From Streptomyces sp. SAI-135 (GTDB taxonomy: Bacteria > Actinomycetota > Actinomycetes > Streptomycetales > Streptomycetaceae), in NCBI RefSeq assembly GCF_029893805.1, contig NZ_JARXYP010000002.1, positions 8,742,001-8,806,000 of the forward strand: a stretch of DNA of 64,000 nt. The letters are read 5' to 3'. The position numbers and the translations under genes were made by a program. Each line of letters opens with the position of its first letter. Positions within the stretch are counted from its first letter, which is position 1. Positions 1-7,850 of the stretch are shown here, piece after piece. Below the pieces are notes generated by a model. That model saw only the letters and a list, made by a program, of their open reading frames with translations, was not told the DNA's origin and ran no database searches.

Positions 1-692
1 TCCAGGAGAACCGTGCCGTCGGCGGCGGGAGGATCGAGGGCCAGGGCCCGGTTGGCGGCGTAGGTGGTGACCCCGGAGGTGGCGTCGGTGAAGAGCACCA
101 TCAGCCGGCCCGGACCATGGCCGGGGAACGCGGTCAGCGACAGCGGGCGCCCGTCCAGCTCGAACTCGACCCTGCCCGGAGCGTCGTAGACATGTTCAAG
201 GCCCTCGACCGCGGCGCCCACGGTGGTCGGCCGCGGAGTGTCGAAGGAGACGTAGCGGCCCGTCACGGCCCAGCGCGGGTCCGGGGCGTAGGCGGGCGTT
301 CCGGTGAAAGCCGTGCGCAGCGGCGCGTCCGGGTGCCGGGGGCGCACGATGTCCTGGCCGCCCCGCTTGGCGACCTCGATGACGGCGTTTCCCCAGACGG
401 CGTCGACGCCGCCGCGTTCGGGAAGCACTCCGAAGTGATGCTCGCCGCGCACCGACGTTCCCTCGACGACCAGTTCCTCGCCCTTGTCGAGGTCCACGAC
501 GACGCCGTCGGACCCGGTGCGCCACGCGCCCGGCGCGTCCGGGAAGCGCTGGGGCCGGTCGTCGAGCCAGTGCAGGCCGGTGATCGCCAGGAAGCCGTGC
601 GGGGCGGCGAGCCGGGCCTCCTGGGCGCGGTGCCACTCCAGCCAGTTCTCGGTGAAGGCGTGGAGGTCCGTGGTGGTGGCCTCGGTGGTCAT
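1..692 (-). CDS. DUF1684 family protein (3' end cut by window edge)
   Basis: The reading frame starts at ATG 692 behind a strong AAAGGAG site and runs off the left edge, so the C-terminus is missing. The visible part carries an N-terminal helix with an ENWLEWHRAQEARLAAPHG stretch, then GLHWLDD and a beta-rich domain with RYVSFDTPRPTTVG and FTDATSG. This is the pattern of the DUF1684 family, whose biochemical role is unknown. No signal peptide is seen, so it should be cytosolic. The next gene upstream on the same strand, an LLM oxidoreductase, ends 62 bp away, so the two may be co-transcribed. Family assignment is from recalled motifs, not a search. Confidence 0.8.
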   Translation of the reverse strand, partial: MTTEATTTDLHAFTENWLEWHRAQEARLAAPHGFLAITGLHWLDDRPQRFPDAPGAWRTGSDGVVVDLDKGEELVVEGTSVRGEHHFGVLPERGGVDAVWGNAVIEVAKRGGQDIVRPRHPDAPLRTAFTGTPAYAPDPRWAVTGRYVSFDTPRPTTVGAAVEGLEHVYDAPGRVEFELDGRPLSLTAFPGHGPGRLMVLFTDATSGVTTYAANRALALDPPAADGTVLL

Positions 693-754
693 GGGGAATC
701 TCCTTTGTGCGGGGGTGCCATCGGGCAAGGGGGGTGTCGAGGCGAGGGGTGCGC

Positions 755-1627
755 TCAGCCGGCCAGTTCGCCCAGAAGCCGCCAAGTGCGCCGGCGGTCG
801 GCGTCTCCGGCGATCTCGGTGAGCGAGAACACGACCTCGGTGGCGCCGGCGTCGCGGTAACGGCGCACCTCGGCCTCGACCGTCTTCTCGTCGCCGATCA
901 CGGCGAGATCGGCGGCTCGTCGGCCGCCGGAGAGTTCGATGACGCGCGCGCAGGACGGGAACTGTTCGTAGAAGGCGAGGTTCTCGGCGGCCTTGGCCCG
1001 CACCGCGTCGACGTCGTCCGTGACCACGCCGGGCACCAGGGCCACGATCCTGGGCGCGGAGCGGCCTGCGGCCTCGGCCGCGGCGGTCAGGGCGGGCACG
1101 ATGTGGTCCGCCAGGGCACGCGGCCCCGCGGTGGTGGCGGTGAGCAGTTCGCCCTGGAAGTCGGCCGTGCCGGTGTCGGTCAACTGCCGCAGAGCGGTGA
1201 GGAATTCACGCAGCCTCTTGACGGGACGCTCGAAGGGCAGGCCGAAACCGGTCTCCGTCAGGTGCTTGGTGCCCAGGGCCAGACCGAGGTGGTAGCGGCC
1301 GTGGGTCGCGGCCTGGGCGGTCTGGGCCTGGCTGGAGACCAGCAGCGGGTGCCGGCCGAACACGGGGATGGCGGAGGTGCCGACCTGCAGTCCGGGAACC
1401 TCGCGCCCGACGATCGCCGCGAGCTGGGGCGAGTCCGCGCCGAAGGTCTGCCCGAACCAGGCCGACGCCACACCGAACCCCGCTGCCTCCTGGGCGAGTT
1501 GGACGGTGGCGTCGACCTGGTTCGGAGCGTCGGACGCGTTGAGGGCTGCACCAACAGTCATGTCAGGAAAAACGGGCGCCGGCCGAACCGCATTCCGGTG
1601 GGCGTGTGACAGCTTCTTGGCAGTCAT
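755..1627 (-). CDS. LLM class F420-dependent oxidoreductase
   Basis: The 290-residue product resembles luciferase-like monooxygenases that use coenzyme F420 (TIGR03564-like). The fold's usual landmarks are visible: an N-terminal strand GAALNAS, ASAWFGQTFGADSP, a central HLGLALGTKH segment and C-terminal VIGDEKTVEAEVRRYRDAGATE. The substrate cannot be inferred. The longest frame begins at ATG 1627, but the conserved domain starts only about 22 residues later at MTVGAALN, so ATG 1561 is an equally good start; neither has a clear Shine-Dalgarno site. It lies just upstream of the DUF1684 gene on the same strand, and the pair may form a short operon. Confidence 0.82.
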   Translation of the reverse strand: MTAKKLSHAHRNAVRPAPVFPDMTVGAALNASDAPNQVDATVQLAQEAAGFGVASAWFGQTFGADSPQLAAIVGREVPGLQVGTSAIPVFGRHPLLVSSQAQTAQAATHGRYHLGLALGTKHLTETGFGLPFERPVKRLREFLTALRQLTDTGTADFQGELLTATTAGPRALADHIVPALTAAAEAAGRSAPRIVALVPGVVTDDVDAVRAKAAENLAFYEQFPSCARVIELSGGRRAADLAVIGDEKTVEAEVRRYRDAGATEVVFSLTEIAGDADRRRTWRLLGELAG

Positions 1628-1804
1628 GTGTACAGGAACCGGCCAGGGGGTTCAGCCCGCTTGACGTCGGACCGATGCGGACCCGGGGGTGAGCGGAGCG
1701 CGCGCCGTCCGGCGGACGTTTCGAACCACATCGAAAGGATGGCTGGCGCTGGGGGGCGCACCTATGGTGTGGGCGGCTGCTCACCCCGAAGGGACGGAAG
1801 GCGC

Positions 1805-1942
1805 ATGGAAATGGCTCAGGCCCAAGCTCTCAAGACCGTCGCGTGGCTGTCGGCTCACCGCTTCCCCGTCCTGGTGCTGCTCGCCCTGGCCGCTCTGGTG
1901 GTCACGGGGGTCGGAGCGTCGATGTGCTGCCTCGTCCTGTGA
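1805..1942 (+). CDS. small single-pass membrane peptide, hypothetical
   Basis: A 45-residue frame (ATG 1805; alternative ATG 1811) preceded by GACGGAAGG. The product has a short polar N-terminus and one hydrophobic segment (FPVLVLLALAALVVTGVG) ending in a CC pair near the C-terminus. I do not recognise a family. It precedes another membrane protein by 14 bp on the same strand, which suggests co-expression. GC content at third positions is high, but the gene is too short for that to be decisive. Confidence 0.4.
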   Translation: MEMAQAQALKTVAWLSAHRFPVLVLLALAALVVTGVGASMCCLVL

Positions 1943-1956
1943 GGGTGCGGGCCTTC

Positions 1957-2469
1957 ATGTCACCGTCGGAGGAGTCCGGGCCCGCCGCGGGTGAGATTCA
2001 TGCGGTCCGGGACGAGGAACGGTCGTCCGTCGAGACGCCGCCGGACCCGCGCCGTATGGAGGCCTGGGTCGGGAGGTTCGGTGCCGCCACGCTCGGGGTG
2101 CTGTGGATCGAGGGCGCGCGTGGCTGGCTGCACGCCGGCAGCGCGATGGGCACGGGCATGGCCCGCTCGCACGTGCCCTTCTTCGAGAACGCCCATCTGG
2201 TGTCGACCACGTATCTCGTCCTGGCCGTGGCCCTGGTGCTCGGCGCCCTGCTGCTGCGCAGGCGCCATCTCGCCCACGCTCTGACGGCCTGGACGTCGGC
2301 ACAGGCCGTTCACCTGGCCTATCACCTCTACGACATCGACATCGTGGCGCCCGCGGAGCGGTCGCGGTTGTTCGGCGGGTTCGCCGCGAGCCTCGCCGTC
2401 GCCGTGGCATTGATCGTGCTGCTGCACAGAAGCGCTCGGGAACCGGCCACCCGGCCGGTACACCCGTAA
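1957..2469 (+). CDS. hypothetical membrane protein, about four TM helices
   Basis: The 170-residue product starts at ATG 1957 and has an acidic, polar N-terminal 30-40 residues. Four hydrophobic helices follow, around ATLGVLWIEGARGW, STTYLVLAVALVLGALLL, ALTAWTSAQAVHLAYHLYD and FAASLAVAVALIVLLH. Histidines sit in the third and fourth segments (HLAYHLYD), but no catalytic motif is evident. The start could be further downstream at MEAW (about residue 32). I cannot give a function. It follows a small membrane peptide and precedes a PAS-phosphatase regulator. Confidence 0.68.
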   Translation: MSPSEESGPAAGEIHAVRDEERSSVETPPDPRRMEAWVGRFGAATLGVLWIEGARGWLHAGSAMGTGMARSHVPFFENAHLVSTTYLVLAVALVLGALLLRRRHLAHALTAWTSAQAVHLAYHLYDIDIVAPAERSRLFGGFAASLAVAVALIVLLHRSAREPATRPVHP

Positions 2470-2627
2470 GAAGCCTGCTCGTGCAGGAACGCGGGGACCA
2501 GGTCCGCGAGACGCCTGACGTGGACCGGCAGAACGATCACTCCCGAACGCCGAATCGCACGCAGAGCCGTACCGCACCTAGATTGGAAGTACAGGCAATC
2601 GCCCTCGCGGAACCCGTAGGGCGCGTG

Positions 2628-3869
2628 ATGACAGCGGACATCCATTTCACAGCGTTCTTCGACGCCACCCCAAGCCCGTACCTGGTGCTGGACACGGACC
2701 TGGTCATCCACTACGTCAATCCGGCGTTCCTGCGGAGCACCGCGCTGACCCGGCCCGAGTTGGTCGGGAAGAACTTCTTCGACGCCCTGCCGGAAAACCC
2801 CTCCGCCCCCGCCGAAGACGCAGCACACAACCTCAAGGCGTCACTGCTGCGGGTCCTGACCACCGGGAAAGCGGAAACACTGGTGCTGCAGCGCTACGAC
2901 GTTCCCGCTGCCGACCAGCCAGGGGGGTTCGATGAGCGCTGGTGGTCCGCGATCCACACCCCGATTCCGGGGCCCGACGGCCAGGTGAAGTGGATCGTCC
3001 AGCAGGCCGAAGACGTCACCGCCTTCGTCCACTCACGCCGGGCCCGCGAGCTCGTCGAGGAGTTCACCGAGCGGGAGAAGGGCATGGCAGCGGAGCTGTA
3101 CGTGCGGGCCCTCGAGTTGCACCGGCTGAACCAGGAACTGCGCCAGGCCCACGCCCGCGAACAGCAGGTCGCCATCACCCTGCAGGAAGCCATGCTCTCC
3201 GTCCCGGACCTGGACCGGCACAACCACGACATCGCCGTGCGCTACCTGCCGGCGACCACGTCACTGAACGTGTGCGGTGACTGGTACGACGTCGTCGACC
3301 TGCCACCCGACCGCTACGCCGCCGCGGTCGGAGACGTCGTCGGCCACGGCCTGCGCGCGGCAGCCACCATGGGGATGCTCCGCAGCGCCCTGAGCGCGGC
3401 CATGCGCGCCATCCCCAGCCCCGCTCAGGCCGTGGAAGCCCTCGGCCTGTACGCCCGCTCCCTGGACGGCGCCATGGCCGCCACCGCGGTCCAGGTACTC
3501 ATCGACCTCCGCACCAGACTGATCATCTACAGCAACGCCGGCCACCCACCGCCGATCCTGCTCCATTCCGACGGGACCTGCGAGTGGCTGGACAAGGCCA
3601 CCGATCCACCGCTCGGCGCCCGCGAGCACCACGTCCCCCGCCCCCAAGCCGGCCTGTCCTACCGCCGGGGGGACACTCTCGTGCTCTACACCGACGGCCT
3701 CATCGAACGCCGCGACGAGGACATCGACGCCGGCCTGACCCGTCTGAGCACAGCGCTCGCCCAGGACCGCACCCTCGCCCCCGACGAGCTGGCCGACGCA
3801 CTGCTGGCCCGCCTCAACGTCACCGCCGCCCTCGCTGACGACATCGCCCTCGTCGTCATCCGACTCTGA
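2628..3869 (+). CDS. PAS domain / SpoIIE-type PP2C phosphatase (RsbU-like)
   Basis: A 413-residue serine phosphatase of the kind that dephosphorylates anti-sigma-factor antagonists. Residues about 5-115 form a PAS sensor (YLVLDTDLVIHYVNPAF). A helical linker at about 135-180 (LHRLNQELRQAHAREQQ) leads to a PP2C/SpoIIE domain at about 195-413. Metal-site motifs include CGDWYDVVDL at residue 216, GDVVGHG, SNAGHPPP, LYTDGLIERR and DDIALVVI at the very end. ATG 2628 is chosen because PAS homology begins at once; GTG 2625 is also in frame. No partner anti-sigma or STAS gene is adjacent. Streptomyces encode dozens of such proteins, so the specific target is unknown. Confidence 0.88.
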   Translation: MTADIHFTAFFDATPSPYLVLDTDLVIHYVNPAFLRSTALTRPELVGKNFFDALPENPSAPAEDAAHNLKASLLRVLTTGKAETLVLQRYDVPAADQPGGFDERWWSAIHTPIPGPDGQVKWIVQQAEDVTAFVHSRRARELVEEFTEREKGMAAELYVRALELHRLNQELRQAHAREQQVAITLQEAMLSVPDLDRHNHDIAVRYLPATTSLNVCGDWYDVVDLPPDRYAAAVGDVVGHGLRAAATMGMLRSALSAAMRAIPSPAQAVEALGLYARSLDGAMAATAVQVLIDLRTRLIIYSNAGHPPPILLHSDGTCEWLDKATDPPLGAREHHVPRPQAGLSYRRGDTLVLYTDGLIERRDEDIDAGLTRLSTALAQDRTLAPDELADALLARLNVTAALADDIALVVIRL

Positions 3870-4082
3870 CCGTGGCGGACTGTCGAAGCACGCTATGGTC
3901 AGCGGGCGAAAACAGGCCAAGGCCAGACGCCAAGGCGGCATGCGGGGGATACGCCGATGTCCGTTGCACCACCGGTGATGCGTGAACAAGTCACGTGGGA
4001 GTGCAACTGGCGGCGGCCGAAAGTCGTCCTCTGCGACGAGCCGTCGAGGCACACCGACAACTGGGACAACAGGGGGGACATC

Positions 4083-4763
4083 ATGAACGTGACGTCGAGG
4101 AAGAGCCGGCGCAGACCGGGCGTCGTGCGGACGGCCGTGCTGGGAGCCTGCGTGGCGGGGGCGTTGGTCCTCACCGGATGCAGCGGCGAGGGCGACGGCT
4201 CCGGTGACGCGGCGGGTTCGGGCGCCGACGCGAGCGCGACGAAGGCGGGAGGCACCGGCGGCGAGGCGACGGCCACCGGTGCGGTGGACAAGAAGCCGGG
4301 CGCCACGGCGTCCGCGGTTTCGAGCAGCGTCGGCAAGACCCCCGGAGCGGTTCCGGTCGCGTCCAAGTCCCCCCTTCCCACGGCGTCGAGTGCCGGTGGC
4401 GCCGACGACGACGGCTGTGACCACAAGATGCCGATCTCCCCTGACGAGGTCGCGGTCTACCGCTACACCCCCGAAGGAGGGTTCCTCAGCCTGATCGTCA
4501 AGCACGGCAACTGGGGCTGCGGGACGCCCGACTCCGACGGCGCGCCCTTCGAGACGGTCGGCAAGGAGACCTTCATCCCGATGGACCAGGCCGCCTACGT
4601 CACCGTGACCAATCCCATCGTGGAGAGCACCGAGAACCAGCCCATCGGCGTGCAGGAGTTCCTCGACTGGCTGGAGGCGCACCCGAACTCGGGGCTCGTC
4701 TTCACCTACCACCTGGGTGCCGACGGCGCCATCGACCGCCTCGACGAGGTCTTCACTCCCTGA
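4083..4763 (+). CDS. secreted lipoprotein, unknown function
   Basis: The 226-residue product has a twin-arginine-rich N-region, a hydrophobic stretch and a lipobox LVLTGC, so it should be exported and lipid-anchored. A low-complexity Gly/Ala/Thr/Ser linker (about residues 35-110) ends at a folded C-terminal domain with CDHKMPISPDEVAVYRY, a second Cys in GNWGCGTP and FLDWLEAHPN. The pair of cysteines may form a disulphide. The frame is open further upstream, but ATG 4083 follows GGGGGGA and directly precedes the signal peptide. It is expressed toward the cutinase gene and separated from it by two hairpins. Confidence 0.8.
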   Translation: MNVTSRKSRRRPGVVRTAVLGACVAGALVLTGCSGEGDGSGDAAGSGADASATKAGGTGGEATATGAVDKKPGATASAVSSSVGKTPGAVPVASKSPLPTASSAGGADDDGCDHKMPISPDEVAVYRYTPEGGFLSLIVKHGNWGCGTPDSDGAPFETVGKETFIPMDQAAYVTVTNPIVESTENQPIGVQEFLDWLEAHPNSGLVFTYHLGADGAIDRLDEVFTP

Positions 4764-4792
4764 CAGCACCGTGCACCCACGACAGCGCTCTC

Positions 4793-4826
4793 GCCGCCGT
4801 ACGGTCGGGAGTGACCGTACGGCGGC
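4793..4826 (+). terminator. perfect 14-bp hairpin after the lipoprotein gene
   Basis: Arms GCCGCCGTACGGTC (4793-4806) and GACCGTACGGCGGC (4813-4826) pair perfectly around a 6-nt loop, 30 bp past the stop at 4763. No U-tract follows, as is usual in Streptomyces. It probably ends the lipoprotein transcript. Confidence 0.75.
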
Positions 4827-4840
4827 AACTTGTGGCGGGT

Positions 4841-4870
4841 GTCGGCCCCGGCAGGCGGGCCGGGGCCGAC
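4841..4870 (-). terminator. perfect 12-bp hairpin after the cutinase gene
   Basis: GTCGGCCCCGGC (4841-4852) pairs with GCCGGGGCCGAC (4859-4870) around a 6-nt loop, directly beyond the stop codon of the minus-strand cutinase gene (4873). With the neighbouring hairpin it isolates two convergent genes. Confidence 0.75.
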
Positions 4871-4872
4871 GG

Positions 4873-5805
4873 TCAGGAGGTGTGCGGGCAGTTGCCCCGG
4901 GACTCGGCGATCGTGAGACTGACGGCCGGGAGCGGGCAGAGGAACTGCTCGTAGCGGGTGTCGTTGTCGATGAACCGCTTCAGCCAGGAAATGCTGTACT
5001 TCGCGATCGTCGTGTTGTTCGAGTTCGGCGTGAAGTGGGTGGCGCCCCGCAGCTCGATGTAGGCGCGGTCGGTGGAGGACGGCAGGGTCGTGTAGAACGG
5101 CTGGGAGTGCGTGGCCACGGGCGCGATGGTGTCGCCGTCGGCGCCGACGACCAGGGTGGGAGTCGTGATCTCCGGCCAGGTCTTGTCGAGGTTCCAGCCG
5201 GTCAGCGGGATGGCGGCCTGGAGCGACGGGCGGGACTTGGCCGCTTCGAGGGTGCCGCCGCCGCCCATGGAGTGGCCCATCACTCCGAGGCGTCCGGCGT
5301 CGATGCGGCTGCGGACCGTGCTGCTCTGCACCAGGTAGTCCAGTGCGGCCAGCAGCTGCTTTCCGCGGCTGTCCGGTTGGTCGGAGGTGGTCAGTGTGTC
5401 GATGGTGAAGACGACGAAGCCCTGGGAGGCGAGCCGCGGCCCGAGCCAGGCGATCGAGGACTGGTAGGCGGTGAACCCGGGTGACACCGCTATCGCCCCG
5501 AACGTCCCGTCGGCGGTGCTCGTCGGGTAGTAGATGGTGCCGCCGCCGAACCCGCTCACCGCGAGTCGCGACACGCTGGTCTGGGACACCGCGTAGGGGC
5601 CCCGATTGGCCTCGATGCTCGCCGTGGTGGGGGCCGGGCCCCGCTCGTACGGGTTGTCGGCCGCCTCGGCTCCGCCGGTCAGCGAGGTCAGCAGGCCGAT
5701 GAGCGCTGCGGCCGTGGCGAGGCCGGAGCCGAGGCGCCCGAAGCGGCGGCGCCGGTGGCGGTGCGGAGTGCGCGTGGGGCAGGACGTCTGTGGGGTGTCG
5801 CTCAT
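4873..5805 (-). CDS. secreted cutinase / PETase-like polyester hydrolase (lipase)
   Basis: A 310-residue alpha/beta hydrolase very close to the Streptomyces exfoliatus/albus lipase and Thermobifida cutinase group, enzymes that cleave esters and aromatic polyesters. An Arg-rich N-region and hydrophobic core to about residue 49 (AEAAD) form a signal peptide. The catalytic triad is readable: Ser179 in GHSMGG, Asp225 in GADGDTIAPV and His257 in GATHFTPN. The aromatic subsite residue is Trp204 (TGWNLDKTW), the oxyanion region is SPGFTAYQSS and the C-terminal disulphide is Cys290-Cys306. Only this single disulphide is present, which fits type I (TfCut2-like) enzymes. Start ATG 5805 follows AAGGAG. 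It appears monocistronic. Confidence 0.93.
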   Translation of the reverse strand: MSDTPQTSCPTRTPHRHRRRRFGRLGSGLATAAALIGLLTSLTGGAEAADNPYERGPAPTTASIEANRGPYAVSQTSVSRLAVSGFGGGTIYYPTSTADGTFGAIAVSPGFTAYQSSIAWLGPRLASQGFVVFTIDTLTTSDQPDSRGKQLLAALDYLVQSSTVRSRIDAGRLGVMGHSMGGGGTLEAAKSRPSLQAAIPLTGWNLDKTWPEITTPTLVVGADGDTIAPVATHSQPFYTTLPSSTDRAYIELRGATHFTPNSNNTTIAKYSISWLKRFIDNDTRYEQFLCPLPAVSLTIAESRGNCPHTS

Positions 5806-5954
5806 CACGGCTCCTTGAAGGTGAGGGTTCCGGCGCCTGCGGGCCTGACGGAGACCGCCGGGGGAGAGGCGGCGTCGGGCCCGTGGACGTGACACGAGTC
5901 ATCCGGCGGTCAACAACGTAGGAGCTGACCAAAAGTCAGTCATCAGTGGAATCA

Positions 5955-5984
5955 CCAGTCGTGCCAGGACCAGTCGTGCCAGGA
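5955..5984. repeat. two tandem copies of a 15-bp unit
   Basis: CCAGTCGTGCCAGGA occurs at 5955-5969 and again at 5970-5984, in the 290-bp gap between the cutinase and LuxR genes. No coding potential is seen here. It could be replication slippage or a tandem operator. Confidence 0.7.
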
Positions 5985-6033
5985 GCGCCCACGCGCACCA
6001 GCTCGCACCTGGGGGAGCGCCGGTCACAGCGGT

Positions 6034-6070
6034 GCACGCCCGTCAACTGCCGCGCAGTCGACGGGCGTGC
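6034..6070 (-). terminator. 16-bp hairpin after the LuxR regulator gene
   Basis: GCACGCCCGTCAACTG (6034-6049) pairs with CAGTCGACGGGCGTGC (6055-6070) with one mismatch and a 5-nt loop, 26 bp past the stop at 6096. Confidence 0.7.
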
Positions 6071-6095
6071 GGCGAGGTACGGTCCGTTACGGCCC

Positions 6096-7709
6096 TCAGC
6101 CCGGTTCCGGCAGGTCCCCGCCCCGGTCGTGGTCGTCGGCGACGTTCGCCAGCAGATGTGCGAGACCGGTGCGCGACCGGACGCCCAGCTGCGCGAAGAC
6201 GTTGCGCAGGTGGTACTCGACGGTCCGGATGCTGATGGACAGCTCCGCGGCGATCTCCTTGTTCGTCGCGCCGCGCGCCACATCCTGCGCTATACGCGCC
6301 TGCTGCGGTGTGAGTGAGGACAACAGCCCGGCGTCCGCGGTCCCGTTCGTCTCGCCGGCCGCCCGCAGTTCCGCGCCGGCGCGCTTGGCCCACAGCGCCG
6401 CGCCACAGTGTTCGAAGCCCATGAGCGCGGCCCGCAACTGGGTCCGTGCCTCGGTCGGCCGCCGCTGACGCCGCAGCCACATGCCGTAGGCCAGATGGGT
6501 GCGCGCGTGTTCGTACGGCCCCGACGCCTTCTCGTGGTGGGCGAGCGCGGCACGGTAGAGCTCCTCGCTGCGGTCCGCGGGAGCGAGGAGGGCCCGGCAC
6601 CGCGCCAGCTGCGCCGGTGCCTGCGGGTCGGCGCCGAGATCCGCCCAGACGGCGAACAGGTCGACCATCTCCGGTGCGTCGAGGGCCCGGTCGGACAGGA
6701 CGCAGGCCTCGACGAAGCACGGTACGGCCAGGAACCACAGCCCGAAATGGCCCTGCCGGGCACCGGGTTGGACCAGCGGGGCCAGCCGGGCGGCCGCCTG
6801 CTCGGCCTTGCCCGCCCCCAGTTCCGCGCGCGCCTGGGCCCACTCGGCGAGGAACGCGGCCTGAGCCAGCCCGTGCGGCTGAGCGACGGCCAGGACCTGC
6901 GCGACCTGGTCGCGGACCGTGGGCAGGTCACCCGCGATGGACACCACGAGCGCGCGTACGGCCGACAGGTCGGCGGCGACGTTGCACTGCCCGAGTCGGC
7001 GCGCGAGCACCAGCCCTTCCTCCGCGTGGGCGCGGGCCTGGGGGTGGCGGCCTTCGCGCAGTTCGGCGCAGGCCAGGTGCGCGATGATGCCCGGAACCTC
7101 GGTCTCGGCTCCCGACGAGCGCGCGGACGCCAGGGCGAGGCTCAGGAGCCGACGCGCGAGGGGGAGCCGGCCCAGCAGGAGAGCCACGCTTCCGGCGTCG
7201 CAGAGCTCCTCGGTCTCCGCCCGGGGCGTGACCCGGAGCAACCGGGGTTCCAGGACGGTGGCGGCCCTTTGCAGGTCGCCCTGTGCCACCGCGCTCATCC
7301 CGATCCGGTGGTCCCTCCACGCTGCCTCGGGGCACTCCCGGGCGCACGGTGTGGCCGCGTCCGCGGCGCCGCACAGGCGACAGGGGCCGACCGCGAAGAC
7401 ACGCCGGTAGGTGTCGTGGTCGCCGGCCGACCAGGCCGCTGACGCCGCTGCCAGCAGGCCGCGGCGGGCCGTGACGGGGTCTGACTCACGCAGTCCGGCG
7501 GCGGCACGGAGCAGCGCCGAGCAGGCATCCCCCACGGGGCCGTCGCGCAGAAGTCGCCGACCGTGTGCCAGGGCGCGGCGGGACGCGGCGTCGGACGCGT
7601 CCGACGCCGTGGGCGCAAGGGCGCCGGCCTCCGGTGCGTCGAGGCCGGCAAGGCCGACGGTACGGGCGGCGAAGGCGCCGCGGGTCTCGTCGTTCACAAC
7701 GGTCACCAC
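6096..7709 (-). CDS. LuxR-family transcriptional regulator with TPR-like helical region
   Basis: The 537-residue protein ends in a LuxR/GerE DNA-binding domain (about residues 465-520) with TPQQARIAQDVARGATNKEIA, spelled here as TPQQARIAQDVARG and IAAELSISIRTVEYHLRNVF. The rest is alpha-helical repeats like the C-terminal half of LAL (large ATP-binding LuxR) regulators. No Walker A or B motif is present, so this is a LAL-like protein without the ATPase half. A Cys-rich cluster sits near residues 125-145 (CRLCGAADAATPCARECP), which could bind a metal or sense redox state. The start is GTG 7709 with a weak site. An inverted repeat lies 35-66 bp upstream. The target is unknown. Confidence 0.82.
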   Translation of the reverse strand: MVTVVNDETRGAFAARTVGLAGLDAPEAGALAPTASDASDAASRRALAHGRRLLRDGPVGDACSALLRAAAGLRESDPVTARRGLLAAASAAWSAGDHDTYRRVFAVGPCRLCGAADAATPCARECPEAAWRDHRIGMSAVAQGDLQRAATVLEPRLLRVTPRAETEELCDAGSVALLLGRLPLARRLLSLALASARSSGAETEVPGIIAHLACAELREGRHPQARAHAEEGLVLARRLGQCNVAADLSAVRALVVSIAGDLPTVRDQVAQVLAVAQPHGLAQAAFLAEWAQARAELGAGKAEQAAARLAPLVQPGARQGHFGLWFLAVPCFVEACVLSDRALDAPEMVDLFAVWADLGADPQAPAQLARCRALLAPADRSEELYRAALAHHEKASGPYEHARTHLAYGMWLRRQRRPTEARTQLRAALMGFEHCGAALWAKRAGAELRAAGETNGTADAGLLSSLTPQQARIAQDVARGATNKEIAAELSISIRTVEYHLRNVFAQLGVRSRTGLAHLLANVADDHDRGGDLPEPG

Positions 7710-7743
7710 CCCGGGATGCAGCTGTCCCTGGCGTTGCCGGGGA

Positions 7744-7775
7744 CGTCGTTGTTGAAAGAATGTCCAACAACGACG
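7744..7775. promoter_or_regulatory. 11-bp inverted repeat between desaturase and LuxR genes
   Basis: CGTCGTTGTTG (7744-7754) and CAACAACGACG (7765-7775) are exact inverted repeats with a 10-nt loop. The element lies 76 bp beyond the desaturase stop and 35 bp upstream of the LuxR start, so it may be a terminator for the desaturase operon or an operator/5'-UTR hairpin for the regulator. Confidence 0.6.
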
Positions 7776-7850
7776 CGCCCGTCGACCGTCGGCGCAACGT
7801 TTCGTGGTGAGGCGGTCCGTCGTCCGGTGTCCGCAACCGCCCTACCGGGA

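Noticed and set aside
3261..4769. A 502-codon minus-strand frame across the phosphatase and lipoprotein genes
   Set aside because: It is antisense to two well-supported genes and has a repetitive Gly/Val/Arg composition.
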